Positions 16,788-25,657 of a DNA stretch of 64,000 nt are shown piece after piece. The stretch lies in assembly GCF_030766825.1 (NCBI RefSeq), contig NZ_JASFDV010000001.1:62001-126000 (forward strand), written 5' to 3'. The notes below the pieces were generated by a model. That model did not search any database and was not told the DNA's origin. It saw only the letters and a list, made by a program, of their open reading frames with translations. Source of the stretch: Nocardiopsis sp. CC223A (GTDB taxonomy: Bacteria; Actinomycetota; Actinomycetes; Streptosporangiales; Streptosporangiaceae). Within the stretch, counting starts at the first letter, position 1; each line of letters begins with the position of its first letter. A program made the position numbers and the translations under genes.

Positions 16788-19277
16788 CTAGGGCTCCTCC
16801 GTGATCAGACCGGTGTCCCCGTCCACGGTGACCCGGGCACCGTCGGCCAGGATCGAGGTCCCGTTCCCGGTGCCCATCACCGCCGGGATGCCGTACTCGC
16901 GGGCGACGATCGCGGCGTGCGATCCCATCGACCCGGTGTCGGCCACCACCGCGGCGGCGCGCCGGAACAGCGGCGTCCACGACGGGTTGGTGGTGGGGCA
17001 GACCAGGATCTCGCCCGCGCCCAGCCGGTGGAAGTCGTCCGGGCCGCGGACCACGCGCACCGTCCCGGTGGCCCGACCCGACCCGGCCGGCGCGCCGGCG
17101 GCCAGCGCGTTCCCGTCCGAGCGGCGCGGGTACACCCGGGCCAGGTCGAGCAGGCGCACCCCGGTCAGCTCCTCGCGCCGGGCGGAGCGGGCGCGCGCCA
17201 GCGACCGGAGTCGGTCGGCGGTCTCCACGGGGATCGACCCGGGGTCCCGCACCTGCGCCACCTCGGCCATGCGCAGGTGGAACACCTGGGACTCCTCCTC
17301 CAGCACCCCGGCGCGGGTGAGCCTGCGGCCCATTTCCAGCAGGGCGCGGCGCAGCGCGGGCAGCGGGGCGGTGAAGAAGAAGTGCGAGTCCTCGCGGAAC
17401 GCCATCCCGTACTGCGCGGCGCGCACCCACCGGGTCATCCGCGCCCGGGCCCGGCGCCCGCGCAGCAGCGGGTGCCCCAGCAGCGTCGCCAGCGCCCGCT
17501 CCGAACGCGACCCGGGGTCCTCCTCGCGGGGTTCGTCGACCATGACCCGGACCAGGCCGATCACGCTCTCGGGCACCTCGCCCAGAGTGGGCGGGCTGAC
17601 GAGCAGCGGGCTCACGGTCTCGCGGCGACCGAACTCGCGCAGGAAGGCGTCCAGCGCCCCGGCGAACCCGGTGCCCGCCCCGACCCGGCCGCCGCGCACC
17701 TCGGCCAGGACCTCCTCGGGGGAGGCCCCGGCGAACAGCTCCAGCAGTCCCGCGTCGCCGCGCACCAGGTCTGCCAGGTCCTGGAGGGCGCGGTTGGCGT
17801 CCTCGGTGCGGGTGTGCGCCCCGCCGGTCAGGTCGCCCAGCAGCCCGCGGCGGCCCAGCAGGGTGAGGGCCGCGGTGAGCCGGGCCAGCGAGACGGCCAT
17901 CCCCGGCAGGTAGTCCAGCCGCAGCTCACGGCAGGGGTCCAGCAGGCCGATCGCCTCGTCGGGCACCGCCAGCAGCTCCGGCCAGGTCAGCGCGGCCGGG
18001 TCGCGGGCGTCCAGCTCCTCCACCCGGCGCAGGAAGTCCAGGAACCGGGGGTCCTCGCGCCAGGCGGTGATCTTGCGGGTGCGGGCCTTGTGCACGAGCC
18101 GGAACGGGGTGAGCAGGGCCCGCGGCACCGGGTGCGGCGCGGGCGGGACGAGTTCGACGACCACCCCGTCCTCCTCGCGCAGGAAGCCGTCGAACGCGCC
18201 GACGATCCCGTACTCGTGCGTGATGTCGCGCATCATCGCGGCCGGTCCCCGCCCCAGCCAGGTGTCGACGTCCATGGGGTAGGGCCGGACGGGTACGTAT
18301 TCGCTGAGGGCGGTGGCCATCAGCCGCTGCCGCCGGTTCAGCGGCACCGACTCCGGGGGCAGGGCGGTCATCGGGCGCGACTGCACGATGCTGACCCGGC
18401 CCGCCGCCAGCGCCCACTCCATGTCCTGGGGGCGCCCGAAGTGCTCGGCGGCGGCCCGCCCGTACCGGGCCAGCTCGCGCAGGACGCCGTCCGGCAGCGG
18501 GCTCCGGCCCTCGTCCCCACCGGGGCGCTCGTGCACGATCCCGCCACCGGGGACGGGGCGTACGACCACCTCGGCGCGGCCGGGCCGGTGCTCCAGCACC
18601 CGCCCCTGCCGGTCCAGGGCGTAATGGTCCGGGGTGACCAGGCCCGACACCACGGCCTCGCCGAGTCCCCGCCCGGACTCCACGACGATTCGTCCGCGCT
18701 CGCCCGACACCGGGTCCGCGGTGAACATGACCCCGGCGGCCTCGGACTCCACCATGGCCTGCACGACCACCGCGATCCGCACCCCGGCCGCGTCGACCGA
18801 GCGGGCGCGGCGGTAGGCCACCGCCCGATCGGTCCACAGCGACGCCCAGCAGCGGCGGACCGCGTCGACGACCCCGTCCGCGCCGACCACGTTGAGGTAG
18901 GTGTCCTGCTGCCCCGCGAACGCCGCCCCGGGCAGGTCCTCGGCGGTGGCACTGGAGCGGACCGCCACCGGCACGCCGCCGAGCCGGGCGTGCGCGTCGG
19001 TGATGGCGGCGCGGATCCCCTCGGGAACGGGGGCGGACTCCACCGCGGCACGCAGCCGCGCCGGATCGGGGTCCCCGCCCGCGAACAGGTCGGCGAGGCC
19101 TGCGCCGTCCACCGCGGCCGCGTAGGCGTCGGTGGTCACCACGAACCCCGGCGGCACCGGCAGTCCGGCGCGCAGTAGCTCGCCCAGGTTGGCGGCCTTG
19201 CCGCCGACGGCGGGCAGGTCGTCGGCCCCGAAGGCGTCCAGCGGGGCGACCATCGGGGTCGCGGCGGTCGGGATCAT
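16788..19277 (-). CDS. PEP synthase/rifampin phosphotransferase (Rph)-like enzyme
   Basis: 829 residues. Order of domains: ATP-grasp PPDK_N part (VGGKAANLGELLRAGLPVPPG at 24-44, VRSSATAEDLPGAAFAGQQDT near 107, AAGVMFTADPVSG, QSRPM at about 310), a large central helical domain, and a C-terminal swivelling domain with DTGSMGSHAAIVAREYGIPA, where His787 is the phospho-carrier. This three-part layout and length fit rifampin phosphotransferases, which inactivate the drug using ATP; a PEP synthase would have a PEP-binding TIM barrel, which I do not see. The ATG overlaps the stop of the upstream DHA2 pump gene (ATGA). No rifamycin-associated promoter element is visible, so the substrate may not be rifamycin. 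Confidence 0.82.
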   Translation of the reverse strand: MIPTAATPMVAPLDAFGADDLPAVGGKAANLGELLRAGLPVPPGFVVTTDAYAAAVDGAGLADLFAGGDPDPARLRAAVESAPVPEGIRAAITDAHARLGGVPVAVRSSATAEDLPGAAFAGQQDTYLNVVGADGVVDAVRRCWASLWTDRAVAYRRARSVDAAGVRIAVVVQAMVESEAAGVMFTADPVSGERGRIVVESGRGLGEAVVSGLVTPDHYALDRQGRVLEHRPGRAEVVVRPVPGGGIVHERPGGDEGRSPLPDGVLRELARYGRAAAEHFGRPQDMEWALAAGRVSIVQSRPMTALPPESVPLNRRQRLMATALSEYVPVRPYPMDVDTWLGRGPAAMMRDITHEYGIVGAFDGFLREEDGVVVELVPPAPHPVPRALLTPFRLVHKARTRKITAWREDPRFLDFLRRVEELDARDPAALTWPELLAVPDEAIGLLDPCRELRLDYLPGMAVSLARLTAALTLLGRRGLLGDLTGGAHTRTEDANRALQDLADLVRGDAGLLELFAGASPEEVLAEVRGGRVGAGTGFAGALDAFLREFGRRETVSPLLVSPPTLGEVPESVIGLVRVMVDEPREEDPGSRSERALATLLGHPLLRGRRARARMTRWVRAAQYGMAFREDSHFFFTAPLPALRRALLEMGRRLTRAGVLEEESQVFHLRMAEVAQVRDPGSIPVETADRLRSLARARSARREELTGVRLLDLARVYPRRSDGNALAAGAPAGSGRATGTVRVVRGPDDFHRLGAGEILVCPTTNPSWTPLFRRAAAVVADTGSMGSHAAIVAREYGIPAVMGTGNGTSILADGARVTVDGDTGLITEEP

Positions 19278-20755
19278 CGTTTCTCCAGGAGGGTGTCGGT
19301 TTCGGTGCGCAGCGGGGTGCGGGGCAGCGCCAGCGCCAGCAGGGAGGCGGCGCCCAGCAGCGGCGCCATGAACAGCAGGGAGTCGGCGACGGCCCCGCCG
19401 AAGGCGGACGCCACGGAGTCGCGGACCGCCGGGGGCAGCGCGGCCAGCGCCTCCGGGGTCGGGGTGCCGACGTCGATCCCCGCCGGGACGCGGGCGGCGA
19501 AGGCACCGGTGACCAGGGCGCCGGTCACCGCGACCCCGGCGCTCGCGCCGATCTGGCGCAGGAACAGCACGGTGGAGGTGGCCGCGCCCAGGTCGGCGCG
19601 GTCCACCGAGTTCTGGGCGGCCAGCAGGACCACCTGCATGACCGCGCCCACGCCGACGCCGATCACGAGCAGGACGCCCACCAGGGCGACCGGGCCCAGG
19701 CCGGCGCCGAACAGCCCGAACAGGGCCAGCCCCAGCCCGGCCAGGGCCGTGCCCAGCACGGGGTAGCGGCGGTAGCGTCCGGTCCGGGTGATCAGCCGCC
19801 CGGACACGACCATGGTGGTCAGGGCGCCCGCCATCAGCGCGGTCACCGAAAGCCCGGCCGCGGTCGCGGTCAGACCCAGGGTGATCTGCGCGAACGCGGG
19901 CAGGTAGGTGAGGGTCCCGAACAGCCCGAACCCGACGACCAGGCTCAGCGCGGCGGGCACGGCGAACCCGCGCAGGCGCAGCAGCCGCGGCGGCAGCACC
20001 GGGTCGCGGGCCAGCCGCGCGGACACCGCCCACCCGGCCGCCCCGACCGTGGCGACCCCGGCCCAGACCGGCACCGCCCAGCCGGGGCGGGCGACGGGGG
20101 ACAGCAGGGCGTCGCAGAGCAGGATCGCCCCGACCACGGTCGCGGCCAGGGCGCCCGCCCCGGCCAGGTCGAGCGGCGGCCGGTCGGCGGCGGGCCGGGT
20201 GCGCAGGCCCAGGGCGATCGCGATGAACGCCGCCGTCGCCGCGGGCGGGTGGACCAGGAAGATCCACCGCCAGGACAGCAGGTCGACCACGACCCCGCCG
20301 AACAGCGGGCCGCCCACCGCCGCCAGGACGTAGACCGCCCCGAACAGCCCCAGGTAGCGGCCGCGTTCGCGCGGGGGGACGAGCTCGCCCAGCGCGGCCT
20401 GGGCGCCGACCACGAGGCCGCCGCCGCCCACCCCCTGGACGACCCGGGAGGCCAGGAACGCGGCAGGGGACCCGGCGAGGGCGCAGCCCAGCGCGCCGAC
20501 GCCGAACAGCACGACGGAGACGAGCAGCAGCGGTCCGCGCCCGTAGCGGTCGCCGAGGCGGCCGTGCAGGGGCATCGCCGCCGTCGCCGCGGCCACGTAG
20601 GCGGTGACGATCGCGGGCATCCACGCCAGACCGCCCAGGTCGGCGGCGATGGCCGGGAGCGCGGGGGTCAGGGCGGTCTGGTCCAGGGCGCCGAGCAGCA
20701 TCGCGGCGAGCAGCCCGGGCAGGGCGCGTGCCACGGGGGTCGATGGCCCGGCCAT
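19274..20755 (-). CDS. DHA2-family (14-helix) MFS drug exporter
   Basis: 493 residues from ATG 20755, picked for the near-perfect AAAGGAGGTGAGAGC before it (an ATG at 20788 lies within the operator). The first helix carries AMLLGALDQTALTPALPAIAADLGG with the D-x-T motif, motif A is LHGRLGDRYGRGPLL, and motif C is near RVVQGVGGGGLVVGAQA. About 14 hydrophobic helices follow, ending in LPRTPLRTETDTLLEKR. It should export cationic or hydrophobic drugs using the proton gradient. First gene of the operon with the Rph-like enzyme and TetR. Confidence 0.92.
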   Translation of the reverse strand: MAGPSTPVARALPGLLAAMLLGALDQTALTPALPAIAADLGGLAWMPAIVTAYVAAATAAMPLHGRLGDRYGRGPLLLVSVVLFGVGALGCALAGSPAAFLASRVVQGVGGGGLVVGAQAALGELVPPRERGRYLGLFGAVYVLAAVGGPLFGGVVVDLLSWRWIFLVHPPAATAAFIAIALGLRTRPAADRPPLDLAGAGALAATVVGAILLCDALLSPVARPGWAVPVWAGVATVGAAGWAVSARLARDPVLPPRLLRLRGFAVPAALSLVVGFGLFGTLTYLPAFAQITLGLTATAAGLSVTALMAGALTTMVVSGRLITRTGRYRRYPVLGTALAGLGLALFGLFGAGLGPVALVGVLLVIGVGVGAVMQVVLLAAQNSVDRADLGAATSTVLFLRQIGASAGVAVTGALVTGAFAARVPAGIDVGTPTPEALAALPPAVRDSVASAFGGAVADSLLFMAPLLGAASLLALALPRTPLRTETDTLLEKR

Positions 20756-20773
20756 GCTCTCACCTCCTTTAGA

Positions 20774-20820
20774 GAACGGTGCGTTCACTCAAGGCTAGGC
20801 CCATGAGTTAAGAAACGCAA
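20774..20820 (-). promoter_or_regulatory. Promoter and operator of the efflux/phosphotransferase operon
   Basis: Reading leftward, TTGCGT (20820-20815) and TAGCCT (20797-20792) are 17 bases apart. Just downstream, GAACG-CAC-CGTTC (20786-20774) is a perfect inverted repeat positioned at about +5 to +18, where a TetR dimer would block transcription. It lies upstream of the ribosome site of the DHA2 gene. Confidence 0.65.
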
Positions 20821-20928
20821 CGTCTCTTAGGAGGGAATGTGCCGGAGGACACCCGGGGGCACCCGGGACCCCGTCCGGCGGGCCCGGATACGCTCGGCGC
20901 GACAGCGACCTTGCAGGAGGATGACCAC

Positions 20929-21690
20929 ATGACAGCGACCGCCGTCGTCACCGGTGCCAGCAGCGGTATCGGCGCCGCCACCGCCCGGGGCCTGGCCGCC
21001 GAGGGGTACGACGTGGTCCTCGTGGCCCGCCGTGCCGACCGGATCGAGGAACTGGCCGCCGAGCTGGTCAAGGACGGGCACAGCGCCCGCGCGCACGTCC
21101 TCGACGTCACCGACCGCGACGCCGTGGACGCCTTCGCCGCGGAGCTGCCCTCCTGCGATGTGCTGGTGAACAACGCGGGCGGCGCCATCGGCACCGAGAC
21201 CGTCGCCGCCGGCGACCCCGCCGACTGGCGCGCCATGTACGAGGTCAACGTGCTGGGCGTGCTCAACGTGACCCAGGCCCTGCTGCCCAAGCTCATCGAC
21301 AGCGGCGCGGGCACCGTCCTGGTGGTCAGCTCCGTGGCCGGGCACGTCGTCTACGAGGGCGGCGGCGGGTACGTGGCCGCCAAGCACGGCGCCCACACCC
21401 TGGCCGCCACCCTGCGGCTGGAGCTGTGCGGGCAGCCCGTCCGGGTCCTGGAGATCGCCCCCGGCATGGTCAAGACCGAGGAGTTCACCCTCAACCGGCT
21501 GCGCGGCGACGCCGAGGCCGCCGAGAACGTCTACGCGGGCGTGCCCGACCCGCTCAGCGCCGAGGACGTCGCCGACACCATCGTGTGGGCGGTCACCCGG
21601 CCCCCGCACGTCAACATCGACCTGATGGTGGTCCGCCCCCGCGCCCAGGCGGCCCAGCACAAGATCCACCGGGTGAAGCAGGAGGGCTGA
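20929..21690 (+). CDS. NADP-dependent short-chain dehydrogenase (YdfG-like)
   Basis: 253 residues from ATG 20929 behind GCAGGAGG. Rossmann motif VTGASSGIGAATARGLAAEGYDVVLVARR (residues 7-35), NNAGG near 82, catalytic Ser in VLVVSSVAGHV and YVAAKHG for the Tyr-Lys pair (about 146-150). The C-terminal part EIAPGMVKTEEFTLNRLRGD and VNIDLMVVRPRAQAA is characteristic of the classical cP2 NADP-type SDRs similar to serine/3-hydroxy acid dehydrogenases. Substrate unknown; no operon partner. Confidence 0.9.
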   Translation: MTATAVVTGASSGIGAATARGLAAEGYDVVLVARRADRIEELAAELVKDGHSARAHVLDVTDRDAVDAFAAELPSCDVLVNNAGGAIGTETVAAGDPADWRAMYEVNVLGVLNVTQALLPKLIDSGAGTVLVVSSVAGHVVYEGGGGYVAAKHGAHTLAATLRLELCGQPVRVLEIAPGMVKTEEFTLNRLRGDAEAAENVYAGVPDPLSAEDVADTIVWAVTRPPHVNIDLMVVRPRAQAAQHKIHRVKQEG

Positions 21691-21709
21691 GACCCGCCCC
21701 CGGACACGC

Positions 21710-21747
21710 GGACGCCCGCCCCGCACGGCTCTGCGGGACGGGCGTCC
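21710..21747. terminator. Bidirectional hairpin terminator
   Basis: A 16-bp stem with a single mismatch around CGGCTC lies between the rightward dehydrogenase and the leftward HPr gene. Confidence 0.65.
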
Positions 21748-21764
21748 GGGTGTGCTCGGGTCGC

Positions 21765-22031
21765 TCAGGCGTCCAGTTCGGAGGCCAGCAGCTCGGCCAG
21801 GGACTCCAGGGCGGCGTCGGCGCCCTCGCCCTCGGCGGCGATGGTCACCTCCTCGCCGTGCTTGACCCCCAGGGTCATCACGGCGAGCAGGCTGCCCGCG
21901 TTCACCGGGTCCTTGCCCTTGGCGGCGACGGTCACGGACAGGCCGGTGGCGGTGGCCGCCTGGACGAAGAGTGTGGCGGGTCGCGCGTGCAGTCCCTGGG
22001 AGGAACCGACGGCTACGGTGCGCTGGGGCAT
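21765..22031 (-). CDS. ptsH: Phosphocarrier protein HPr
   Basis: 88 residues. The active-site motif GLHARPAT gives His15, the residue phosphorylated by Enzyme I. The segment DPVNAGSLLAVMTLGVKHGEEV carries Ser47 at the place of the regulatory Ser46, although the actinobacterial version lacks the usual Lys before it. It passes phosphate from the Enzyme I encoded at 27403 to the EIIA encoded at 25638. Transcribed just after the PfkB kinase gene (32-base gap), probably one operon. Confidence 0.95.
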   Translation of the reverse strand: MPQRTVAVGSSQGLHARPATLFVQAATATGLSVTVAAKGKDPVNAGSLLAVMTLGVKHGEEVTIAAEGEGADAALESLAELLASELDA

Positions 22032-22063
22032 CTGGTGCTCCTTGTGAGGGGCCGGTGGGCCGG

Positions 22064-23017
22064 TCAGGGCCGGTCGACGAGCGAGTCGAGGGGCCAGGAG
22101 GGGTCGGGTTCGGTCACCACCTCGACGGCGTCCGGCTCGACGTCGTCGGGTGCGGGGATGGTCGTTCCGGGCAGGGACACCGCCGCGGTCCCCCAGGCCA
22201 CCGCGTTGCGCAGGCGGTCCACCGGGGAGTCGGCGGGGGTGAGGAACCCGGCGAGGGCGCAGTCGCCCGCGCCCACGGTGCTGCGGGTGCGGACCCGGGG
22301 GCCGCGCGCCCACCAGGCGTGCTCGGGCCCCACGAGTATGGCACCGTGGCCGCCCAGCGTCACGAGGGCGGAGCCGTTGCCCCGGGAGAGGAGTCCGCGG
22401 GCGGCGGCGACGACCTCGCCGACGGTCGCGGGGGTGCGCCCGGTCAGCTCCGACAGCTCTTCCAGGTTGGGCTTGGCCAGGCCGATCGACCCGGCGCTCA
22501 CCGCCGCCTCCAGGGGTTTGCCGGAGGTGTCCAGGGCCAGGGACACCCCGTACTCGGCGGCCAGTCCGGCCACCCGGACGTAGAAGTCCTCGCCGGCGCC
22601 CGCGGGCAGGCTGCCGCTGGCCACGATCCATTCCGGACGCCGGGACAGCTCGTCCTCCAGGGCGGCCAGCAGGGCATCGGTCTCGGCGGGGGAGAGCGTG
22701 GGCCCCGGGGCGTTGATCTTGGTGGTGGTGCCGTCGGCCTCGGTGATCGCGATGTTGGCGCGGGTCTCGCCGGTGATGGGGACGGTGAGCCGGGGCAGGT
22801 CGCCGAGCAGGGCGGTGAGCTCGGCGCCGCCGCCCCCGCCGACCGGGAGGATCGCGCGCGTGTCCACCCCGGCCAGGTGCAGGGCCCGGGCGACGTTGAC
22901 GCCCTTGCCGCCCGCCTGGGCGCGCGTGGCGTCGACCCGCAGGACTTCGCCCCGGACGAGGCGGTCCACCTCCAGGGTGTGGTCCACGCTCGGGTTGGGG
23001 GTGAGGGTCAGGATCAT
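22064..23017 (-). CDS. fruK: 1-phosphofructokinase-like PfkB family hexose-phosphate kinase
   Basis: 317 residues from ATG 23017. The start MILTLTPNPSVDHTLEVD is typical of the FruK/LacC branch. PfkB signatures are AGGKGVNVARAL (35-46) and STVGAGDCALAGF (246-258) with catalytic Asp252. The family phosphorylates fructose-1-P or tagatose-6-P to the bisphosphate in the cytoplasm. Next to a mannitol-family PTS and a Zn polyol dehydrogenase, it could act on the sugar phosphate formed from the imported polyol; which ketose phosphate is unresolved, so the symbol is by family. Confidence 0.87.
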   Translation of the reverse strand: MILTLTPNPSVDHTLEVDRLVRGEVLRVDATRAQAGGKGVNVARALHLAGVDTRAILPVGGGGGAELTALLGDLPRLTVPITGETRANIAITEADGTTTKINAPGPTLSPAETDALLAALEDELSRRPEWIVASGSLPAGAGEDFYVRVAGLAAEYGVSLALDTSGKPLEAAVSAGSIGLAKPNLEELSELTGRTPATVGEVVAAARGLLSRGNGSALVTLGGHGAILVGPEHAWWARGPRVRTRSTVGAGDCALAGFLTPADSPVDRLRNAVAWGTAAVSLPGTTIPAPDDVEPDAVEVVTEPDPSWPLDSLVDRP

Positions 23018-23338
23018 GGGAGCTCTTTTCGCGGTCGCTGCGCCCGGCCCGGTCCGGATGTTGGACTGCCTTTGATTATGTGTGTTCATCTGCGCGTGTC
23101 AACACTGTTGTCCGATGGTTTCCGATTCTGCGGGTTGTCGTTGGGGTGTGCGCGAGGGGGGTGCGAGAGGGTCTGCGAGGCGTGCGGCCAGTGTCGACAG
23201 GAGATGCCCGCGCCGATGGCGGTGGTTCGGGTGTGGTCGCGGGGCCTTGCTGGGATATTGGAGGAAGGTACCCCTTGTGTGTCCCAGACAACACGATTAA
23301 ACTCACCGAAAACCACACCGAAACACAGGTGATCCAAC
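23018..23338. promoter_or_regulatory. Divergent control region of the polyol PTS locus
   Basis: This gap between the leftward kinase-HPr operon and the rightward DeoR gene has two imperfect dyads with related half-sites: GTGTT (23082-23086) with AACAC (23101-23105), and TTGTGTGTC-CCA-GACAACAC around 23276-23294. Both contain GTGT.../...ACAC arms and are likely operators for the DeoR-type protein. The region is less GC-rich than its surroundings. No gene is visible in it. Confidence 0.5.
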
Positions 23339-24100
23339 ATGTACGCGGAAGAGCGCCAGCAGGCGATCCTCGAACGCGCCCGCCGGGACGGCCGGGTCGA
23401 CGTGACGGGGCTCGCCGCGGAGTTCGACGTCACCTACGAGACCATCCGACGGGACCTCACGGCGCTGGAGCGCCACGGGGTCCTGCGGCGGGTCCACGGC
23501 GGCGCGATCCCCGTCGAGCGGCTGGGCTTCGAGCCCGCGCTCAATGTGCGCGACTCCGTGATGACCCAGGAGAAGGAGCGGATCGCCAAGGCGGCGATCG
23601 AGGAACTCCCCGAAGAAGGGGCGATCCTCCTCGACGCGGGGTCCACCACCGGACGCCTCGCCGAGCAGCTGCCCGCCGACCGGGAGCTCACCGTCGTCAC
23701 CAATTCCCTCTCCATCGCCCTCACACTCACCACGCGCACCAACGTCAACCTGATGTTCCTCGGCGGCCGCCTGCGCACCCGGACCCAGGCCACCGTCGAC
23801 GCGTGGGCCCTGAGGTCGCTGGCCGAATCCTTCGTGGACGTCGCCTTCATGGCCACCAACGGCATCTCCGTCGAACGCGGGCTCACCACGCCCGACCCGG
23901 CGGAGGCCGAGGTGAAGCGCTCCATGATCGCCTCGGCCCGGCGAGCCGTCCTCCTCGCCGACCACACCAAGGTCGGCAACGACCACTTCGCCCGATTCGC
24001 CTCCGTCGAGGACCTGGACCTGGTCATCACCGACCAGGGACTCGCCGGGGGACTCGCCGACGAACTGGAGGCCGCCGGACCCACGGTCCGGGTGGTCTGA
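23339..24100 (+). CDS. DeoR/GlpR family sugar-phosphate-responsive repressor
   Basis: 253 residues. The N-terminal helix-turn-helix is YAEERQQAILERARRDGRVD, TGLAAEFDVTYETIRRDL, ERHGVLRRVHGGAI (residues 2-58). The C-terminal DeoRC domain has the sugar-phosphate site pieces LLDAGSTTGRLAEQL, VTNSLSIA and LLADHTKVGNDHFARFASVEDLDLVITD. It probably represses the kinase-HPr operon to the left and the PTS operon to the right until a phosphorylated sugar binds. Confidence 0.92.
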   Translation: MYAEERQQAILERARRDGRVDVTGLAAEFDVTYETIRRDLTALERHGVLRRVHGGAIPVERLGFEPALNVRDSVMTQEKERIAKAAIEELPEEGAILLDAGSTTGRLAEQLPADRELTVVTNSLSIALTLTTRTNVNLMFLGGRLRTRTQATVDAWALRSLAESFVDVAFMATNGISVERGLTTPDPAEAEVKRSMIASARRAVLLADHTKVGNDHFARFASVEDLDLVITDQGLAGGLADELEAAGPTVRVV

Positions 24101-24236
24101 CCAGGCCCGGCGCCCGTCCGACCGAGGTGCGTGACCCGTCCGATCGCACCTTCCCGTCCAGTCGGCCGGGCGCCCCACCCACCACACCACCGGCGGCGCG
24201 GCCCAGGCCCGCCGCACCTCCCAGGAGGTCCCCCAC

Positions 24237-25352
24237 ATGTCCACCGAACAGCGGCAGAGCACAGCGCTCGCCTCGGCCAGGTCCGGAATCCAGCGCTTCG
24301 GCGGGTTCCTCTCCGGCATGGTCATGCCCAACATCGGCGCGTTCATCGCCTGGGGTCTGATCACCGCCCTGTTCATCCCCACCGGCTGGTGGCCCAACGA
24401 GTACCTCGCGGAACTCGTCGGACCGATGATCACCTACCTGCTGCCCCTGCTCATCGCCTACACCGGCGGCACCATGGTGCACGGGGCCCGCGGCGGTGTG
24501 GTCGGCGCGGCCGCCACCATGGGTGTGATCGCCTCCGTGGACATCCCGATGTTCCTGGGCGCGATGATCATGGGTCCGCTCGCCGCGTACCTCATGAAGC
24601 AGGTCGACAACCTGATCCAGCCGCGCGTCAAGGCCGGCTTCGAGATGCTCGTCAACAACTTCAGCGCGGGCATCCTCGCCGGCCTGCTGGCCGTCGTGGG
24701 CGCCTACGCCGTCGGCCCCGTCGTGGGCCGCATCGCCGACGCGCTCGGCGCCGGGGTGCAGTTCCTCATCGACAACAGCCTGCTGCCGCTCGTCTCCCTG
24801 ATCGTCGAGCCCGCCAAGGTGCTGTTCCTCAACAACGCCATCAACCACGGCGTGTTCACCCCGCTGGGCACCGCCCGGTCCGCCGCCGAGGGCAGCGCGA
24901 TCGAGTTCCTCATCGAGACCAACCCCGGCCCCGGCCTGGGCATCCTGCTCGCCTGCATGTTCTTCGGCCCGCGGATCAGCCGCGCGACCGCGCCCGGTGC
25001 GATCATCATCCACTTCTTCGGCGGAATTCACGAGATCTACTTCCCGTACATCCTCGCGCAGCCGAAGCTGATCCTGGCCGCCGTCGCCGGCGGCATGTCG
25101 GGCGTGGCCACCTTCATGGTGATGGACGCGGGCCTGATCTCCGCGGCCTCCCCGGGCAGCATCATCGCCCTGATGGCCGTCACCCCGCCCGGCGGGCACC
25201 TGTCCGTCCTGGCCGGTGTCACCGTGGCCACGGCGGTGTCCTTCGCGGTCGCCTCGCTCCTGCTCGGCTTCGGCCGGGCCGAGCGCAAGGCCGCCCGCGA
25301 GGAGGCCGCCGCCGAGCAGAACTCCGCAAGCAGCGAGGAGAGCGTCGCATGA
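24237..25352 (+). CDS. mtlA: PTS mannitol-family transporter subunit IIC
   Basis: 371 residues, an integral membrane permease with about eight to ten helices. FGGFLSGMVMPNIGAFIAWG (residues 22-41) and the catalytic signature GGIHEIYFPYIL (262-273) are diagnostic of the mannitol/cryptic mannitol EIIC group. The B and A domains are separate downstream genes rather than fused as in Escherichia coli MtlA. It imports and phosphorylates a hexitol; mannitol is the first guess, but other polyols are possible. The stop overlaps the EIIB start (ATGA). Confidence 0.9.
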   Translation: MSTEQRQSTALASARSGIQRFGGFLSGMVMPNIGAFIAWGLITALFIPTGWWPNEYLAELVGPMITYLLPLLIAYTGGTMVHGARGGVVGAAATMGVIASVDIPMFLGAMIMGPLAAYLMKQVDNLIQPRVKAGFEMLVNNFSAGILAGLLAVVGAYAVGPVVGRIADALGAGVQFLIDNSLLPLVSLIVEPAKVLFLNNAINHGVFTPLGTARSAAEGSAIEFLIETNPGPGLGILLACMFFGPRISRATAPGAIIIHFFGGIHEIYFPYILAQPKLILAAVAGGMSGVATFMVMDAGLISAASPGSIIALMAVTPPGGHLSVLAGVTVATAVSFAVASLLLGFGRAERKAAREEAAAEQNSASSEESVA

Positions 25353-25657
25353 GCAGCATCCAAGGTTCCGATGTCAAGAAGGTCGTGGTGGCCTGTGACG
25401 CCGGGATGGGCAGCAGCGTCCTGCTGACCACCCAGCTCAAGGGCAGCCTGGGCAAGTACGGGGTGTCCGTCGAGCACGCCCCCGTGGACCGCATCCCCGA
25501 GGACGCCGACCTGGTCCTGACCCAGGAGGGCCTGGCCGCCCGCGCCCGCAGCCGGGTTCCGGGCACCGTGGTCAAGGGGTTCCGGATGTTCCTGGGCGAC
25601 CCCGTCTTCACCGAGGTCGAAAGCGCCATCAGGGACGGTGGCACCCTTGCCGACTGA
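25349..25657 (+). CDS. PTS mannitol/lactose-type EIIB subunit
   Basis: 102 residues; start overlaps the EIIC stop by ATGA. KKVVVACDAGMGSSVLLTT holds the phosphocysteine Cys16 in the P-loop typical of EIIB proteins of the mannitol group. It accepts phosphate from EIIA and gives it to the polyol bound in EIIC. Its end overlaps the EIIA start. Confidence 0.92.
   Translation: MSSIQGSDVKKVVVACDAGMGSSVLLTTQLKGSLGKYGVSVEHAPVDRIPEDADLVLTQEGLAARARSRVPGTVVKGFRMFLGDPVFTEVESAIRDGGTLAD

Noticed and set aside
16788-19277. Calling the enzyme phosphoenolpyruvate synthase
   Set aside because: No PEP-binding TIM barrel is seen after the phospho-His domain; the domain order fits rifampin phosphotransferases instead.
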